Positions 1-7,869 of a stretch of DNA of 46,891 nt are shown here, in pieces. A model generated the notes under the pieces. It was not told the origin of the DNA. It searched no databases and saw only the letters and a list, made by a program, of their open reading frames with translations. Positions within the stretch are counted from its first letter, which is position 1. Every line of letters starts with the position of its first letter. Made by a program: the position numbers and the translations under genes. The DNA is from Acidobacteriota bacterium. GTDB taxonomy: Bacteria; Acidobacteriota; UBA6911. Location of the stretch: the NCBI GenBank assembly GCA_016934295.1, contig JAFGTD010000252.1:1-46891 (forward strand), in the 5' to 3' direction.

Positions 1-1127
1 AAGAATCCATGACGCACGGGGCTGTATTCGACCGGTCCCATGGCGTATGAGAGCGGTGTAAAAAGCAGAATGCCTGTTCTACGTTCCGCATCGAACGCAT
101 TCCGGGCGCATCCTCGATACCACGATCCGTAATCGGTCAGGGCACGATAATTGCGGCGCGGCGCGAATTGGAACAGGCAATGTTTATCGCTTGCCAATTG
201 TTCGCGCAGGCAATAAGCCACGAAGCTCATTGGCTGCCTGGCATTGATATCGATGAGCGCACATTTTTCCCGTCCGGTTTCATCCTCCGTATATACAATC
301 CAATCCAGCCCTACGGGACCGAAATATCCGGTATCGTGCAATTCCCGGGCAACAATCGCCGCACCGGCATCCAGTGAATCCCTCCATTTCGCAATCAGCG
401 GATCGTCCGGTATCAGCAGGTTTCCGTAATAGACTCCGGCCCGGTTATTCAAGGTTCGATGATGCGATATGGAACGGACGCCACCCTTGCTGGTCAACTG
501 GAACAGGGAGGAGAAGTCCGCCACCCGGATTACCCATGGTTGGATAACCGCCGCTGTGTCCGGTTGAGAGAACAGCGCATCTATCGTGTCGTCAGCCGCC
601 TGATCCGTCGACGGCACATGAATAAAGCCGATGCCCGAATTCCCGTGTTCGGGCTTGATGACCAGTGGAAAAGAACGACATGTACGGAACAATGCGCGTG
701 CTTCTTCCGCCGATTTGCAGATCCGGGAGCCTGCGATATCCAGACCATGTTGCTGTGTTGTCCGATGACAAAAACTACGACCATTGACGGTTTTGATGAT
801 GTTCAGCGGAGGGTGATGCACCTTCGCGCCGAAATTGAGGAACCGGTTGATGGCCGATGTACTCCATCCCCATGGGAAGGCGATAGAATCAGAAAGGATG
901 TCGCTGTTCGAACACCGTCGCGGCACCGGAATTCCCTGATCGGATAAATAGGATTGATATTTCTCATGGGGATCGGCATCAAGAAATATTCTGTCCTCAT
1001 CGCCGCCGCACAACAGGTAATAGAACTGAGCCTCAAAGCATGACTGCTGCTGCCGGGGGGAACGAACGGAAGCCAGGTCGGTGTCAAAATCAACATTGCA
1101 GAAGAGCAGCTTTTTTTCTGAAATCAC
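1..1127 (-). CDS. ATP-grasp family carboxylate-amine/thiol ligase-like protein, 3' end cut by window edge
   Basis: The minus strand is open from a stop at 1152-1154 to the window edge, about 375 codons. The best in-frame start is GTG at 1127, with no clear ribosome site. The frame shows an ATP-grasp architecture. A glycine loop with the lysine, FPLVIKPEHGNSGIGFIHV (about residues 155-173), matches the ATP-binding hairpin. A later block, YFGPVGLDWIVY followed by ALIDINARQPMSF, matches the metal-binding Asp/Asn-x-Arg end of the fold. Enzymes of this fold activate a carboxylate as acyl phosphate and join it to an amine or thiol. The substrate cannot be told. The upstream neighbour on the same strand is a truncated isoprenoid synthase, so both may derive from one biosynthetic cluster. 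Fold is confident; start and function are uncertain. Confidence 0.75.
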   Translation of the reverse strand, partial: MISEKKLLFCNVDFDTDLASVRSPRQQQSCFEAQFYYLLCGGDEDRIFLDADPHEKYQSYLSDQGIPVPRRCSNSDILSDSIAFPWGWSTSAINRFLNFGAKVHHPPLNIIKTVNGRSFCHRTTQQHGLDIAGSRICKSAEEARALFRTCRSFPLVIKPEHGNSGIGFIHVPSTDQAADDTIDALFSQPDTAAVIQPWVIRVADFSSLFQLTSKGGVRSISHHRTLNNRAGVYYGNLLIPDDPLIAKWRDSLDAGAAIVARELHDTGYFGPVGLDWIVYTEDETGREKCALIDINARQPMSFVAYCLREQLASDKHCLFQFAPRRNYRALTDYGSWYRGCARNAFDAERRTGILLFTPLSYAMGPVEYSPVRHGF

Positions 1128-1248
1128 AGTCGGTCCGGGAAGATTTACAGATCACAATTTACAGAAAATAATAATACATTATTTGCCTTGCGGGAACAGT
1201 CAGGCATTTATCGATTATCCCCTGGCTCTATTTTTAAAAATGTTTTTG

Positions 1249-1770
1249 CTAAATGAGGTCGAAGATGGACCGAAGTTTTCTCCGCCGCGCCAGACCATGC
1301 CAGATTTTCTCAAAACGAGCCCGGATCTCTTTGCCGTTATTTCTCATAAAAGAAAAACTCAGCGGAGAAAATCGTTCCATGTGGCGCAAATATTCCCCGG
1401 AATACAGGTCGGCGTATTCCGCCATGGAATTCAGGATCATCGCCCTGCCGCTGCGACAGATCAGGTCCCTCAATTCAAGCCCCCTTGCACTATCGAAGCA
1501 ATTCAACGGGCGCATCACACAGTGAATCAAAGCCCAAAGTCGATTTGTGATGCAGTCCATCGGTTCTGTCGCCGCCTTAAGAGTAAAAAGCGTCCGGTGC
1601 CCGACGGCACGATCCTCGTTCAAGTCTTGAAGATCATCCAACAACTGAAGCATCACTCCATAACCGAAACAGAAATCAGCTTCCTGCTTTTTCAGTTTTC
1701 CTTCTATCAGCAAGCCGTCGGCCAGTACCGAGGAGCCTCCTTTAACGCTGATTTGCAGCAGGCGTACGGG
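1249..1770 (-). pseudogene. Truncated polyprenyl synthase-like (trans-prenyltransferase) remnant
   Basis: The frame is open after a TAG at 1771-1773 and has no good start; TTG at 1713 is the first usual one. The fragment aligns to the C-terminal half of class I isoprenoid synthases. It has a Lys-Gly-Gly-Ser segment, then a fully preserved second Asp-rich motif in GYGVMLQLLDDLQDLNED (Mg-diphosphate binding), and then an all-helical tail. The N-terminal half with the first DDxxD motif, about 150-180 residues in complete enzymes, is absent. The DNA upstream belongs to the leader of the next gene. It is therefore most simply a 5'-truncated gene. A stand-alone half-domain with a helper function is possible but less likely. 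Confidence 0.6.
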
Positions 1771-1873
1771 CTAAATCCCTATTGAAGAGGGTAAACGATT
1801 ATTGTATCAATAACTATGAGGACCGGCGCCATTTCGCCGTTCAATACGCATAAAATGAAAAAGGAGAATGAAT

Positions 1874-2059
1874 ATGAAGAAACCCGAGATGCCGCATCCC
1901 ATGCATGATGAACATCTGTGCTACCTGGTAAATATGGGTTACCTCGAGAGTAATTTCAGCGATTATAAAGAGCGGGTGAAGGAAGCAACCTTCGTATGTA
2001 AGAACTGCGGACGGACGGCAGATTCCGACGAATTCCTTTGTCAGCCGGAAAAACTCTAG
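1874..2059 (+). CDS. Small zinc-ribbon-like protein
   Basis: This encodes 61 residues from ATG 1874. An earlier in-frame ATG at 1868 lies only one base after the AAGGAG ribosome site at 1861-1866, whereas 1874 has an ideal 7-base spacing, so 1874 is preferred. The sequence has His/Met-rich PHPMHDEHLCYL near the start and a CKNCG knuckle at about residues 42-46, followed by a lone Cys in EFLCQPEKL. That gives four cysteines (about 16, 42, 45 and 56) plus histidines, consistent with one structural metal site. No function is recognised. Similar small Cys-containing proteins are widespread in anaerobes as stand-alone genes. Confidence 0.7.
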   Translation: MKKPEMPHPMHDEHLCYLVNMGYLESNFSDYKERVKEATFVCKNCGRTADSDEFLCQPEKL

Positions 2060-2124
2060 TTAAGGCCGCCTTCCTTTACCGCAAGGCCCGGCCTCGATCA
2101 TAAAAGCGGGGTAGCTGCAAATCT

Positions 2125-2502
2125 TCAGGATTTTTGTTCCAGTATTCGCCTGAAGATACCGGAACGTATCACCCTGGCGCCAAGTACGTGGATCTGGCGG
2201 GTAAGCGCCCGGTCCGACGTCACTACCAATAACTCTGAATGCCGGTTATGGCGATAGACCAGCTCTAAAATGAGTTCATCCGCACTCGAGCCTGTCCGGG
2301 CAGATCTAATTGTCAGCAACGGCCGGCTCCGCTTATCGGGCACCGCGGATTTGGGCGCCGCATCAAAGACCAGTATATGCGGTTCGTTTCTCGCCCGGGC
2401 TATGCGCTCGACTTCGTCAATCAGTTGCAGCTGAGCAGCGGATTTATCGCGGTGCCAGCCGATCCGCTGTCCCATCACGTTATTCCCGTCTACGATCACC
2501 AT
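2125..2502 (-). CDS. NYN domain (YacP-like) ribonuclease-like protein
   Basis: A 125-residue protein that fits a complete NYN/PIN-like fold. It opens with MVIVDGNNVMG, the first acidic motif of the family. It continues with a conserved Asp in the second strand (VFDAAP), an acidic SSADELILELV helix and the VVTSDRALTRQ motif that closes the Mg-binding pocket. YacP-like members are small RNases or RNA-binding proteins of the translation and decay machinery. The residues needed for metal binding are all visible. The gene lies 24 bp downstream of the 2527-2898 gene on the same strand, so the two are probably cotranscribed. Confidence 0.8.
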   Translation of the reverse strand: MVIVDGNNVMGQRIGWHRDKSAAQLQLIDEVERIARARNEPHILVFDAAPKSAVPDKRSRPLLTIRSARTGSSADELILELVYRHNRHSELLVVTSDRALTRQIHVLGARVIRSGIFRRILEQKS

Positions 2503-2526
2503 TCTTTCATTATATCAATGGATTGA

Positions 2527-2898
2527 TTATTGAACGGATACTTCGCGGAAACGGATGACTTGAAACTGCAGGATTCGGCTGGTCACAACACTGTTTTCAA
2601 ATTCCAGATGCAGGCCGCAGGCCGCCAGAATGTCTTCCTTGATTGCATGCCCACCCCAGGTACAGCCGTTAATGGCCACTTTTGTCGGCGACAGACCGTG
2701 CCGGTCGAACCACCCTCCGGAGACGGCATAAAGGCCTTCCCGGACGGCATGGATGGAGTATGTCGAGTTCCTGGTGGTGACGATTAACCGGTCTCCAAAT
2801 TCAAGGTCCTTTTTGTATATCGCTTCCAGCCGATCGGTATGGTCGACAATAGCGCTCAGCGTACGGTATCTTGAAATTGTTTGTTCTGTATCCGGCAT
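2527..2898 (-). CDS. Conserved hypothetical protein (about 123 aa)
   Basis: A ribosome site GGGGAGA precedes the ATG at 2898 with good spacing. The protein is soluble, without signal or membrane segment. A core of short beta strands carries the phrases GDRLIVTTRNSTYSI, VSGGWFDRHG, INGCTWGG and DILAACGLHLEF. This pattern is a recurring conserved hypothetical family of anaerobic and soil bacteria with no known role. A single conserved-looking Cys lies in NGCTWGG and another in AACGLHL. It is followed closely by the NYN-domain gene on the same strand. Confidence 0.7.
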   Translation of the reverse strand: MPDTEQTISRYRTLSAIVDHTDRLEAIYKKDLEFGDRLIVTTRNSTYSIHAVREGLYAVSGGWFDRHGLSPTKVAINGCTWGGHAIKEDILAACGLHLEFENSVVTSRILQFQVIRFREVSVQ

Positions 2899-3324
2899 GC
2901 AATGTTCTCCCCAAAGTCATCTTTAAGATTAACATTTATTGATGATCGCCGACAACTCATCGTTAAAGCACCCTTTAAAATTGGAATCAATTCCTTGGCA
3001 CCTTAAAAAACGGCTTTCCATAGCCATTACCGGAAACCGGGCAGGGCGGGCTGTGTTTCTGTGCGCGCTCCTGACATTTTCTTCCCGCCTGTAGTAGAAT
3101 TGCCGTCGAAAGACGTCTTGAAGCGTTTGCCTCCGGAGCAAAAAGCGCCTTGTCCCGACCGGATCATCCGGTGGTAATTAAACTGTGAACATCGACGTTA
3201 TCCCTTATAATAAGTCTGCGCAACGCAAAGAATTTCCGGCCGGTTTATTGGTTACGAAAACATCCGGTTCAACCTGCGGTTATTACTGAATCATGAATCG
3301 ATTATTTTTACAGGAGGAGTTGTA
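2899..3324. other. Intergenic region, divergent promoters expected
   Basis: About 430 bp between a minus-strand operon and the plus-strand flavin-binding gene. It must hold both promoters. No strong -35/-10 pair, RNA gene or repeat was recognised. The 70-codon open frame on the minus strand (2929-3141) has no family features and no ribosome site. Confidence 0.5.
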
Positions 3325-3741
3325 ATGGCAATGCTCAACGAAGGAATGAAGGAGATTTTCAGCAAACAGAACATCTTGGTCCTGGGCACGGCAGACTTGA
3401 AGGGAGTCCCGAATGTGGTTCCGGTCGGGGCGGTGAAGATCCTGGATGACGAAACTATCCTGATATCGGATCAGTTCTTCCTGAAGACTCTGAACAACCT
3501 CAAAGAGAATCCAAAGGTAGCGATTTCATTCTGGGAGGCGGAAAAAGGGGAAGGGTATCAGATTAAAGGAGAGGCTTCGATCCAAACCGAGGGAAAGATT
3601 TACGAAGATACGGTCGTATGGATTCGTGAGTTAAGCGAGAAGATGGGCCATCCCCTCAAATCCAAAGGCGCGATCGTCATCAGGATCACGGAGATCTACT
3701 CGGTCTCGCCCGGTCCGGATGCCGGACGGAGGATCGCCTGA
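3325..3741 (+). CDS. Pyridoxamine 5'-phosphate oxidase family FMN-binding split-barrel protein
   Basis: A 138-residue protein with a strong AGGAGG ribosome site at 3312-3317. The N-terminal half is the typical split-barrel pattern: short helix, the strand ILVLGTADLKGVPNVVPVG, the strand TILISDQFFLKT, a helix with NNLKENPKVAISFW, then GYQIKGEASI and a C-terminal strand AIVIRITEIYSVSPG. Small members like this bind FMN or F420 and act as flavin reductases or oxidoreductases of unknown substrate. True PdxH proteins are longer and have a C-terminal PLP motif that is absent here. It is a stand-alone gene. Confidence 0.85.
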   Translation: MAMLNEGMKEIFSKQNILVLGTADLKGVPNVVPVGAVKILDDETILISDQFFLKTLNNLKENPKVAISFWEAEKGEGYQIKGEASIQTEGKIYEDTVVWIRELSEKMGHPLKSKGAIVIRITEIYSVSPGPDAGRRIA

Positions 3742-3965
3742 AAAGAACGGGCGCCGATAAAAAAAACTGGAAACAGGATGCACCATGTTGAAATGGTTCG
3801 AAATCCGTACGGTAGCTGCTTAGAGGGAGCATCAGGCTATGGACCGGGAATCCTTCAGGGACGTAGCCTGCTGCGTCTCCCTTGTCGCTTCGCTTACATG
3901 AATCCCCCGCGAAAAGTATGGGCTATCGCCGGATTCCGTCCAAAGCCGAATTAGAAGGTGTATAA

Positions 3966-4433
3966 ATGAAACCGACATACAGCGACATAATCGATTGGAT
4001 GATGGACTACTTTGCGGCATACAATACATACGCCCAGAATCCCGAAACTGTCGCCAGAATGAGCGATTACTTCACGCCGGATGTGCGGTTCGTGCCGTAC
4101 ATATCCGCCTTTGGAGGGCCGTCAAACGCGGTAACCGACCGGGACGAATTCTTTCGCATGTTCACGGGGCATCCGACCGTTTACGAAAAATTCGAAGTTG
4201 AAGATATCGCTGTCGATGAGAGGCGGATGGTTGCCGTTGCCCTGCTCAAAGTGGCTCTCTTTGACTCAACAACGCATGAAGTGCTCGTGAGAAAGCACTA
4301 TATGCCCAGGTATCAGCTGGTGCTGGATGAAAAAGGCACTCTTAAAATCAGCACGATCCTCTTCTTCTGGGAAGCCACGCCGCCCGAGGTTGACGAGGCG
4401 TACGCTATCGAGAAACGTGGAAAGAGCATCTGA
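3966..4433 (+). CDS. SnoaL-like / NTF2-fold protein
   Basis: A 155-residue protein preceded by AGAAGG at spacing 8. The helix-rich start (YSDIIDWMMDYFAAYNTYAQN, split as helix plus loop) is followed by DYFTPDVRFVPY, a polar-loop helix DRDEFFRMFTG, and a curved sheet made of VAVALLKVALF, YMPRYQLVLD and LKISTILFFWE. This is the cone-shaped alpha+beta barrel of the SnoaL/NTF2 superfamily, whose members are small-molecule isomerases, hydrolases or ligand carriers. No catalytic Asp/His pair can be assigned, so the substrate is unknown. It is monocistronic by its spacing. Confidence 0.7.
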   Translation: MKPTYSDIIDWMMDYFAAYNTYAQNPETVARMSDYFTPDVRFVPYISAFGGPSNAVTDRDEFFRMFTGHPTVYEKFEVEDIAVDERRMVAVALLKVALFDSTTHEVLVRKHYMPRYQLVLDEKGTLKISTILFFWEATPPEVDEAYAIEKRGKSI

Positions 4434-4812
4434 CGATGCGGGCAATAATTCCGCGCAAGCTACAAAATAGCATTTAGCGTCCGTTTTCGCTTGATTCGAT
4501 CATGCAATCGGGTTTAATTTTATTGCATACTCATTCATTTCCCGTTTTAGGTGGGGAGTAAGTGCTTAAATCCGGCAGCTCTTCATTTTCATGCGTTTAT
4601 CCATGAAAGCCGCCGGGGATACGCCTGTTGATTCAAGCGGTGTTTCATAATCAGGCATCGATCGTGCAATGACACCGCGGGATATTCATAAAGTATCCAT
4701 GAGCCGGCTTACCTATTCTTTTCGCATTTATTTTTAAGGCAAGAATTGTCAGGCAAGTATAAATGGGATTCAGCCCTGAAGGATTAATTATCCCGGGAAA
4801 GGAAGGATTCCA
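4434..4812 (+). other. Intergenic region without recognisable gene
   Basis: About 380 bp. No protein-like frame, tRNA or repeat was seen. The last 20 bases hold the AAAGGAAGG ribosome site of the following gene. Confidence 0.5.
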
Positions 4813-6120
4813 ATGAGGAGACAAAGACGTTTCATGGCTATCGCGGTACTTGTTTATTTGCCGGGATTACTCCTGTCGGCCAAAGCCCGGGGATTCCCTG
4901 AGTCCGGCGGCGATATTGAAAACTTCAGGGGATCCGGCCTGGCCTTTATATACGCGAGCCAGGAAAATGATACGCAAAGATCGGGCTCCGGTGTGAAAGC
5001 TGAAATACAATGGGGCCAGCCTGAAGGTGAGACGAATGGCGGCGCATCTCTCGCTCCAGAGGCATATGCCAGACTGGCGCTTGCATCGGTGCGAAAGAGT
5101 TACATTTCCCAGGGGGAAAATACCGAAGAGTTCCGCTTTGAATTGTTCGGAGATCCGGTTGTCAGGCCCGATCGCTCAGAACTTCGCACAGATGCATTAA
5201 GCCGCGATCAACGCCTGGAAGCGGCCGTGCCCATGCCGGAGGCATTCGTGCATATAAATGTCTACAGGGAAAATGCCTTTAAGGAACGAGCTACGGTCAC
5301 ATTTATGAACCGTAAGCCGGATGTTCGTTTTTCCGGGCGGAAATCTCCAGGGGATGTTTTTTCTAAAGGCATCATGGATGAGGCGGAGTTCAAGGATGTT
5401 GTCGAGAAACTGGATCCATTTTTTTCGGTTGCCGTGGATGTCAGTCGGGACAGCGAACGGTTCCATTCTTTTTTTCCATATAATATCCGCTCGCTGTTGA
5501 AGCATCCGGATCGCAAGTTTCGACTGAACATGCCTCCTGCAGCCGTGGATCCATCCTGGAGGGAAAGGCTCCTGAAAGAAGCCGGTCCCCGGAATACCGG
5601 GCCGGGTTCACTCGGTGGTATGGATAATTGGAAGAAGAGGCTGTCGGACAAGGATCTGCGCCGATTCGTTGCTCTGACGCTGGATTTAGCCGTTCAACAG
5701 AATTGGCTGGCATTCGAAGGATTGGAGCCGGATCCCGATACGCGCCTACAGATTCAATTATTGGTTTCGAATCCAAAGGAATACATAAAGCTTCTGGAAA
5801 AAACGGTCTCACAAAACAGGCGGCTGCTGGAAAAGGCGGGTGTTTTGGCCCCCAGTCATTTTCGACTGACTTGCGGCTATATTAAGCAGTTGATAGGCCA
5901 AAGCATTATTGTCAAGGAGGTGCCCAAACCGGAACCATGCCCCTGCTTTCTGCTGCCGTTCTTAGGGGAGAAGTATGTTTCCAGCCGGGCATCCGAGTTG
6001 GAGGTTATGAATAACGTGCCGGAGGATGCGAGTTTGTATCTGTTCGGCATGGCAGGCATGCGCCTGCACTTCAGTAATGTGGATGCAATCCCAAGGATAG
6101 TCTGTATTGCGCTGGACTGA
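4813..6120 (+). CDS. Secreted protein of unknown function
   Basis: A 435-residue protein with a basic start (MRRQRRF) and a hydrophobic stretch to about residue 23, ending near LLSAKA: a probable Sec signal peptide. A good ribosome site (GGAAAGGAAGG) precedes it. The mature part is hydrophilic, with a beta-rich central region, a helical region around residues 255-330 with DKDLRRFVALTLDLAVQQ, and a Pro-Cys patch PKPEPCPCF near residue 375. No catalytic motif or known domain is recognised. The two vicinal cysteines could form a disulfide in the periplasm. It stands alone between two long intergenic stretches. Confidence 0.7.
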   Translation: MRRQRRFMAIAVLVYLPGLLLSAKARGFPESGGDIENFRGSGLAFIYASQENDTQRSGSGVKAEIQWGQPEGETNGGASLAPEAYARLALASVRKSYISQGENTEEFRFELFGDPVVRPDRSELRTDALSRDQRLEAAVPMPEAFVHINVYRENAFKERATVTFMNRKPDVRFSGRKSPGDVFSKGIMDEAEFKDVVEKLDPFFSVAVDVSRDSERFHSFFPYNIRSLLKHPDRKFRLNMPPAAVDPSWRERLLKEAGPRNTGPGSLGGMDNWKKRLSDKDLRRFVALTLDLAVQQNWLAFEGLEPDPDTRLQIQLLVSNPKEYIKLLEKTVSQNRRLLEKAGVLAPSHFRLTCGYIKQLIGQSIIVKEVPKPEPCPCFLLPFLGEKYVSSRASELEVMNNVPEDASLYLFGMAGMRLHFSNVDAIPRIVCIALD

Positions 6121-6541
6121 ATACCAGTCTTCCTAACTCAGTATATCTGCAGTCAAGTTAGAATATACGGCTTCATGCTGTGAGCCGGTTTTCACTCTGG
6201 ATTTCCCTTCCGCCACATACAATATCCCTTTATAATTGGCCTCACCGAACACAACAGGGTGTTTTTCAGGCAACCTCGTTTCGGGAGTTGCATGTCGATG
6301 ATGGGTAAAACCCCGGGCCACTATGCCATTGGGACCTTATGGGGCAGGGAGGCATGGGTGCAGCCCACTTAGTTGACGGCTTTAATCTGAATCTCAAGGT
6401 TTCACTCAAAGGCGATAACGAAAAAATGGTCCCTTTCGAATGACAGGCCAAACTCCCTGCGTTGTCCAAACAGCCTGGTTGTGTATTCTTTAACCGTAGC
6501 GATTGTTAACGATGATTGATGATTCGGAGGTTCTCAAAAAC
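6121..6541. other. Intergenic region; possible small minus-strand gene remnant
   Basis: About 420 bp. A minus-strand frame at 6133-6321 (GTG start) could encode about 62 residues with protein-like composition, but it lacks a ribosome site and any known family. It may be the tail of a decayed gene. The rest shows nothing recognisable until the GGAGG at 6526-6530, which sets the start of the next gene. Confidence 0.35.
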
Positions 6542-7813
6542 ATGACCAAGGCGACATCCATAAACGGAACTGCGAAGGAATATGCCGAAAGAGATAACCG
6601 GGTAAACGAAGCCATCGCAATGAAGGTGCCGGACCGGGTGCCGTTCCAACTCTGGGTCGGCTATTTTGCGGCCAGGTATTGCGGCATTCCCTGCTCGGCA
6701 GCCTATTACGAACCCGAAAAATGGAGAGCGGCCAATTACAAAACAATAACAGAGCTTGAGCCGGATGTTTACTGGGCCCAGACCGCCGGGTTTTCCGGGA
6801 AGGCGATGGAGATCCTCGGCCCGCGTCAAATGAGGTGGCCTGGTTTTGGTGTGTCTCCGGACCACAGTCACCAGATGATCGAGCTGGAGCCGATGAAAGC
6901 GGAAGATTATGATGCCTTTCTCAGCGACCCGTCGGACTTTATCGTGCGCAGCTTTCTGCCCCGGGTTCTGGAGTCTGCGGCGCCCATGGCCAAGCTGCCT
7001 CCCTTCAGGTCCCTGCTGTTCAGTATGGGGATGGCCCCCTACCTGGCGCGTTTCACCCTGCCGGATATGGTGGAAATGCTTGAAAAATTCCGCAAAGCGG
7101 CGGAATTGCAGGCAGAGTGGCAAACCCGGGATGTCAACTTCAGTGAAGAGATGGCGGGGCTCGGTTTCCCCGACTACACGACTCCCCTGATGATGGCCGG
7201 GGCGCCCTTCGACATGATTTCCGATTTCCTCCGCGGTATGCGCGGTTCCATGCTGGATATGTATCGGCTGCCGGACAAGCTTCTGGATGCCTGCGATATG
7301 CTTTGCAAACAGAACTTGACCATGATCAAGTCATTGCCCGCTCCTGAAGAAGGAAGTGTTAAAAGGGTTTTCCTGGCTCTTCACAGGGGGTCGGACGGAT
7401 TCATGAATCTGCCGCAATTTGAAAAATTCTACTGGCCGACTCTGAAGGAAGTCCTTTTGGCCTTAATCGACGCCGGATGGACGCCGTGTCCGTTCTTCGA
7501 AGGCACATGGGACCAACGCCTTGAATACCTGCTTGAATTGCCCAAAGGGAAAGTCCTTTGTCATTTCGCGAAGACCGATCCGGAAAAGGCGAAGGCCATC
7601 CTGGGCGGACATCTTTGCTTCATGATAGATGTTCCCGGCTTCCTCCTGCAAACCGGTACTGTCTCGGAGGTCGAAGACTATTGCAGGAACCTCATTAAAG
7701 TGTGCGGTAAAGACGGCGGTTTTATCATGACGGCGACGGCTCTGGATGAGGCCCGGCCGGAAAACGTGAAAGCTATGATAGACACTACCAGGAGATACGG
7801 CAGATATGCCTAA
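6542..7813 (+). CDS. Uroporphyrinogen decarboxylase-like (URO-D/MtaA/CmuA superfamily) protein
   Basis: The start is set at ATG 6542, eleven bases after GGAGG (6526-6530). The frame is open further upstream to a TTG at 6503 but without a ribosome site. The 423-residue product has the URO-D TIM-barrel layout: N-terminal helix with RVNEAIAMKVPDRVPFQLW, central LDACDMLCKQN helix, LALHRGSDGFMNLPQFEKFYWP, the strand PCPFFEGTWDQRLEYL, and the late CHFAKTDPEKAKAILG and CFMIDVPG blocks. True HemE carries an N-terminal Arg/Asp set and binds tetrapyrrole. This longer type is the orphan group related to corrinoid methyltransferases. No corrinoid protein gene lies beside it, so substrate and partner are unknown. 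It converges on pta. Confidence 0.8.
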   Translation: MTKATSINGTAKEYAERDNRVNEAIAMKVPDRVPFQLWVGYFAARYCGIPCSAAYYEPEKWRAANYKTITELEPDVYWAQTAGFSGKAMEILGPRQMRWPGFGVSPDHSHQMIELEPMKAEDYDAFLSDPSDFIVRSFLPRVLESAAPMAKLPPFRSLLFSMGMAPYLARFTLPDMVEMLEKFRKAAELQAEWQTRDVNFSEEMAGLGFPDYTTPLMMAGAPFDMISDFLRGMRGSMLDMYRLPDKLLDACDMLCKQNLTMIKSLPAPEEGSVKRVFLALHRGSDGFMNLPQFEKFYWPTLKEVLLALIDAGWTPCPFFEGTWDQRLEYLLELPKGKVLCHFAKTDPEKAKAILGGHLCFMIDVPGFLLQTGTVSEVEDYCRNLIKVCGKDGGFIMTATALDEARPENVKAMIDTTRRYGRYA

Positions 7814-7869
7814 GAAATCGCTGATCCTCTCATTCAGGGAAGAAAAAATGAGGCTTAGGGTGCCGCCTT

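Noticed and set aside
2063-2094. Terminator after the small zinc-ribbon gene
   Set aside because: AGGCCG/CGGCCT arms give only six pairs with a 20-base loop and no T run.
2929-3141. 70-codon minus-strand gene in the intergenic region
   Set aside because: Arginine-rich composition, no ribosome site and no known motif.
6133-6321. 62-codon minus-strand gene
   Set aside because: Protein-like composition, but no ribosome site, no family and a stop close upstream. It is listed only as a possible relic within the intergenic entry.
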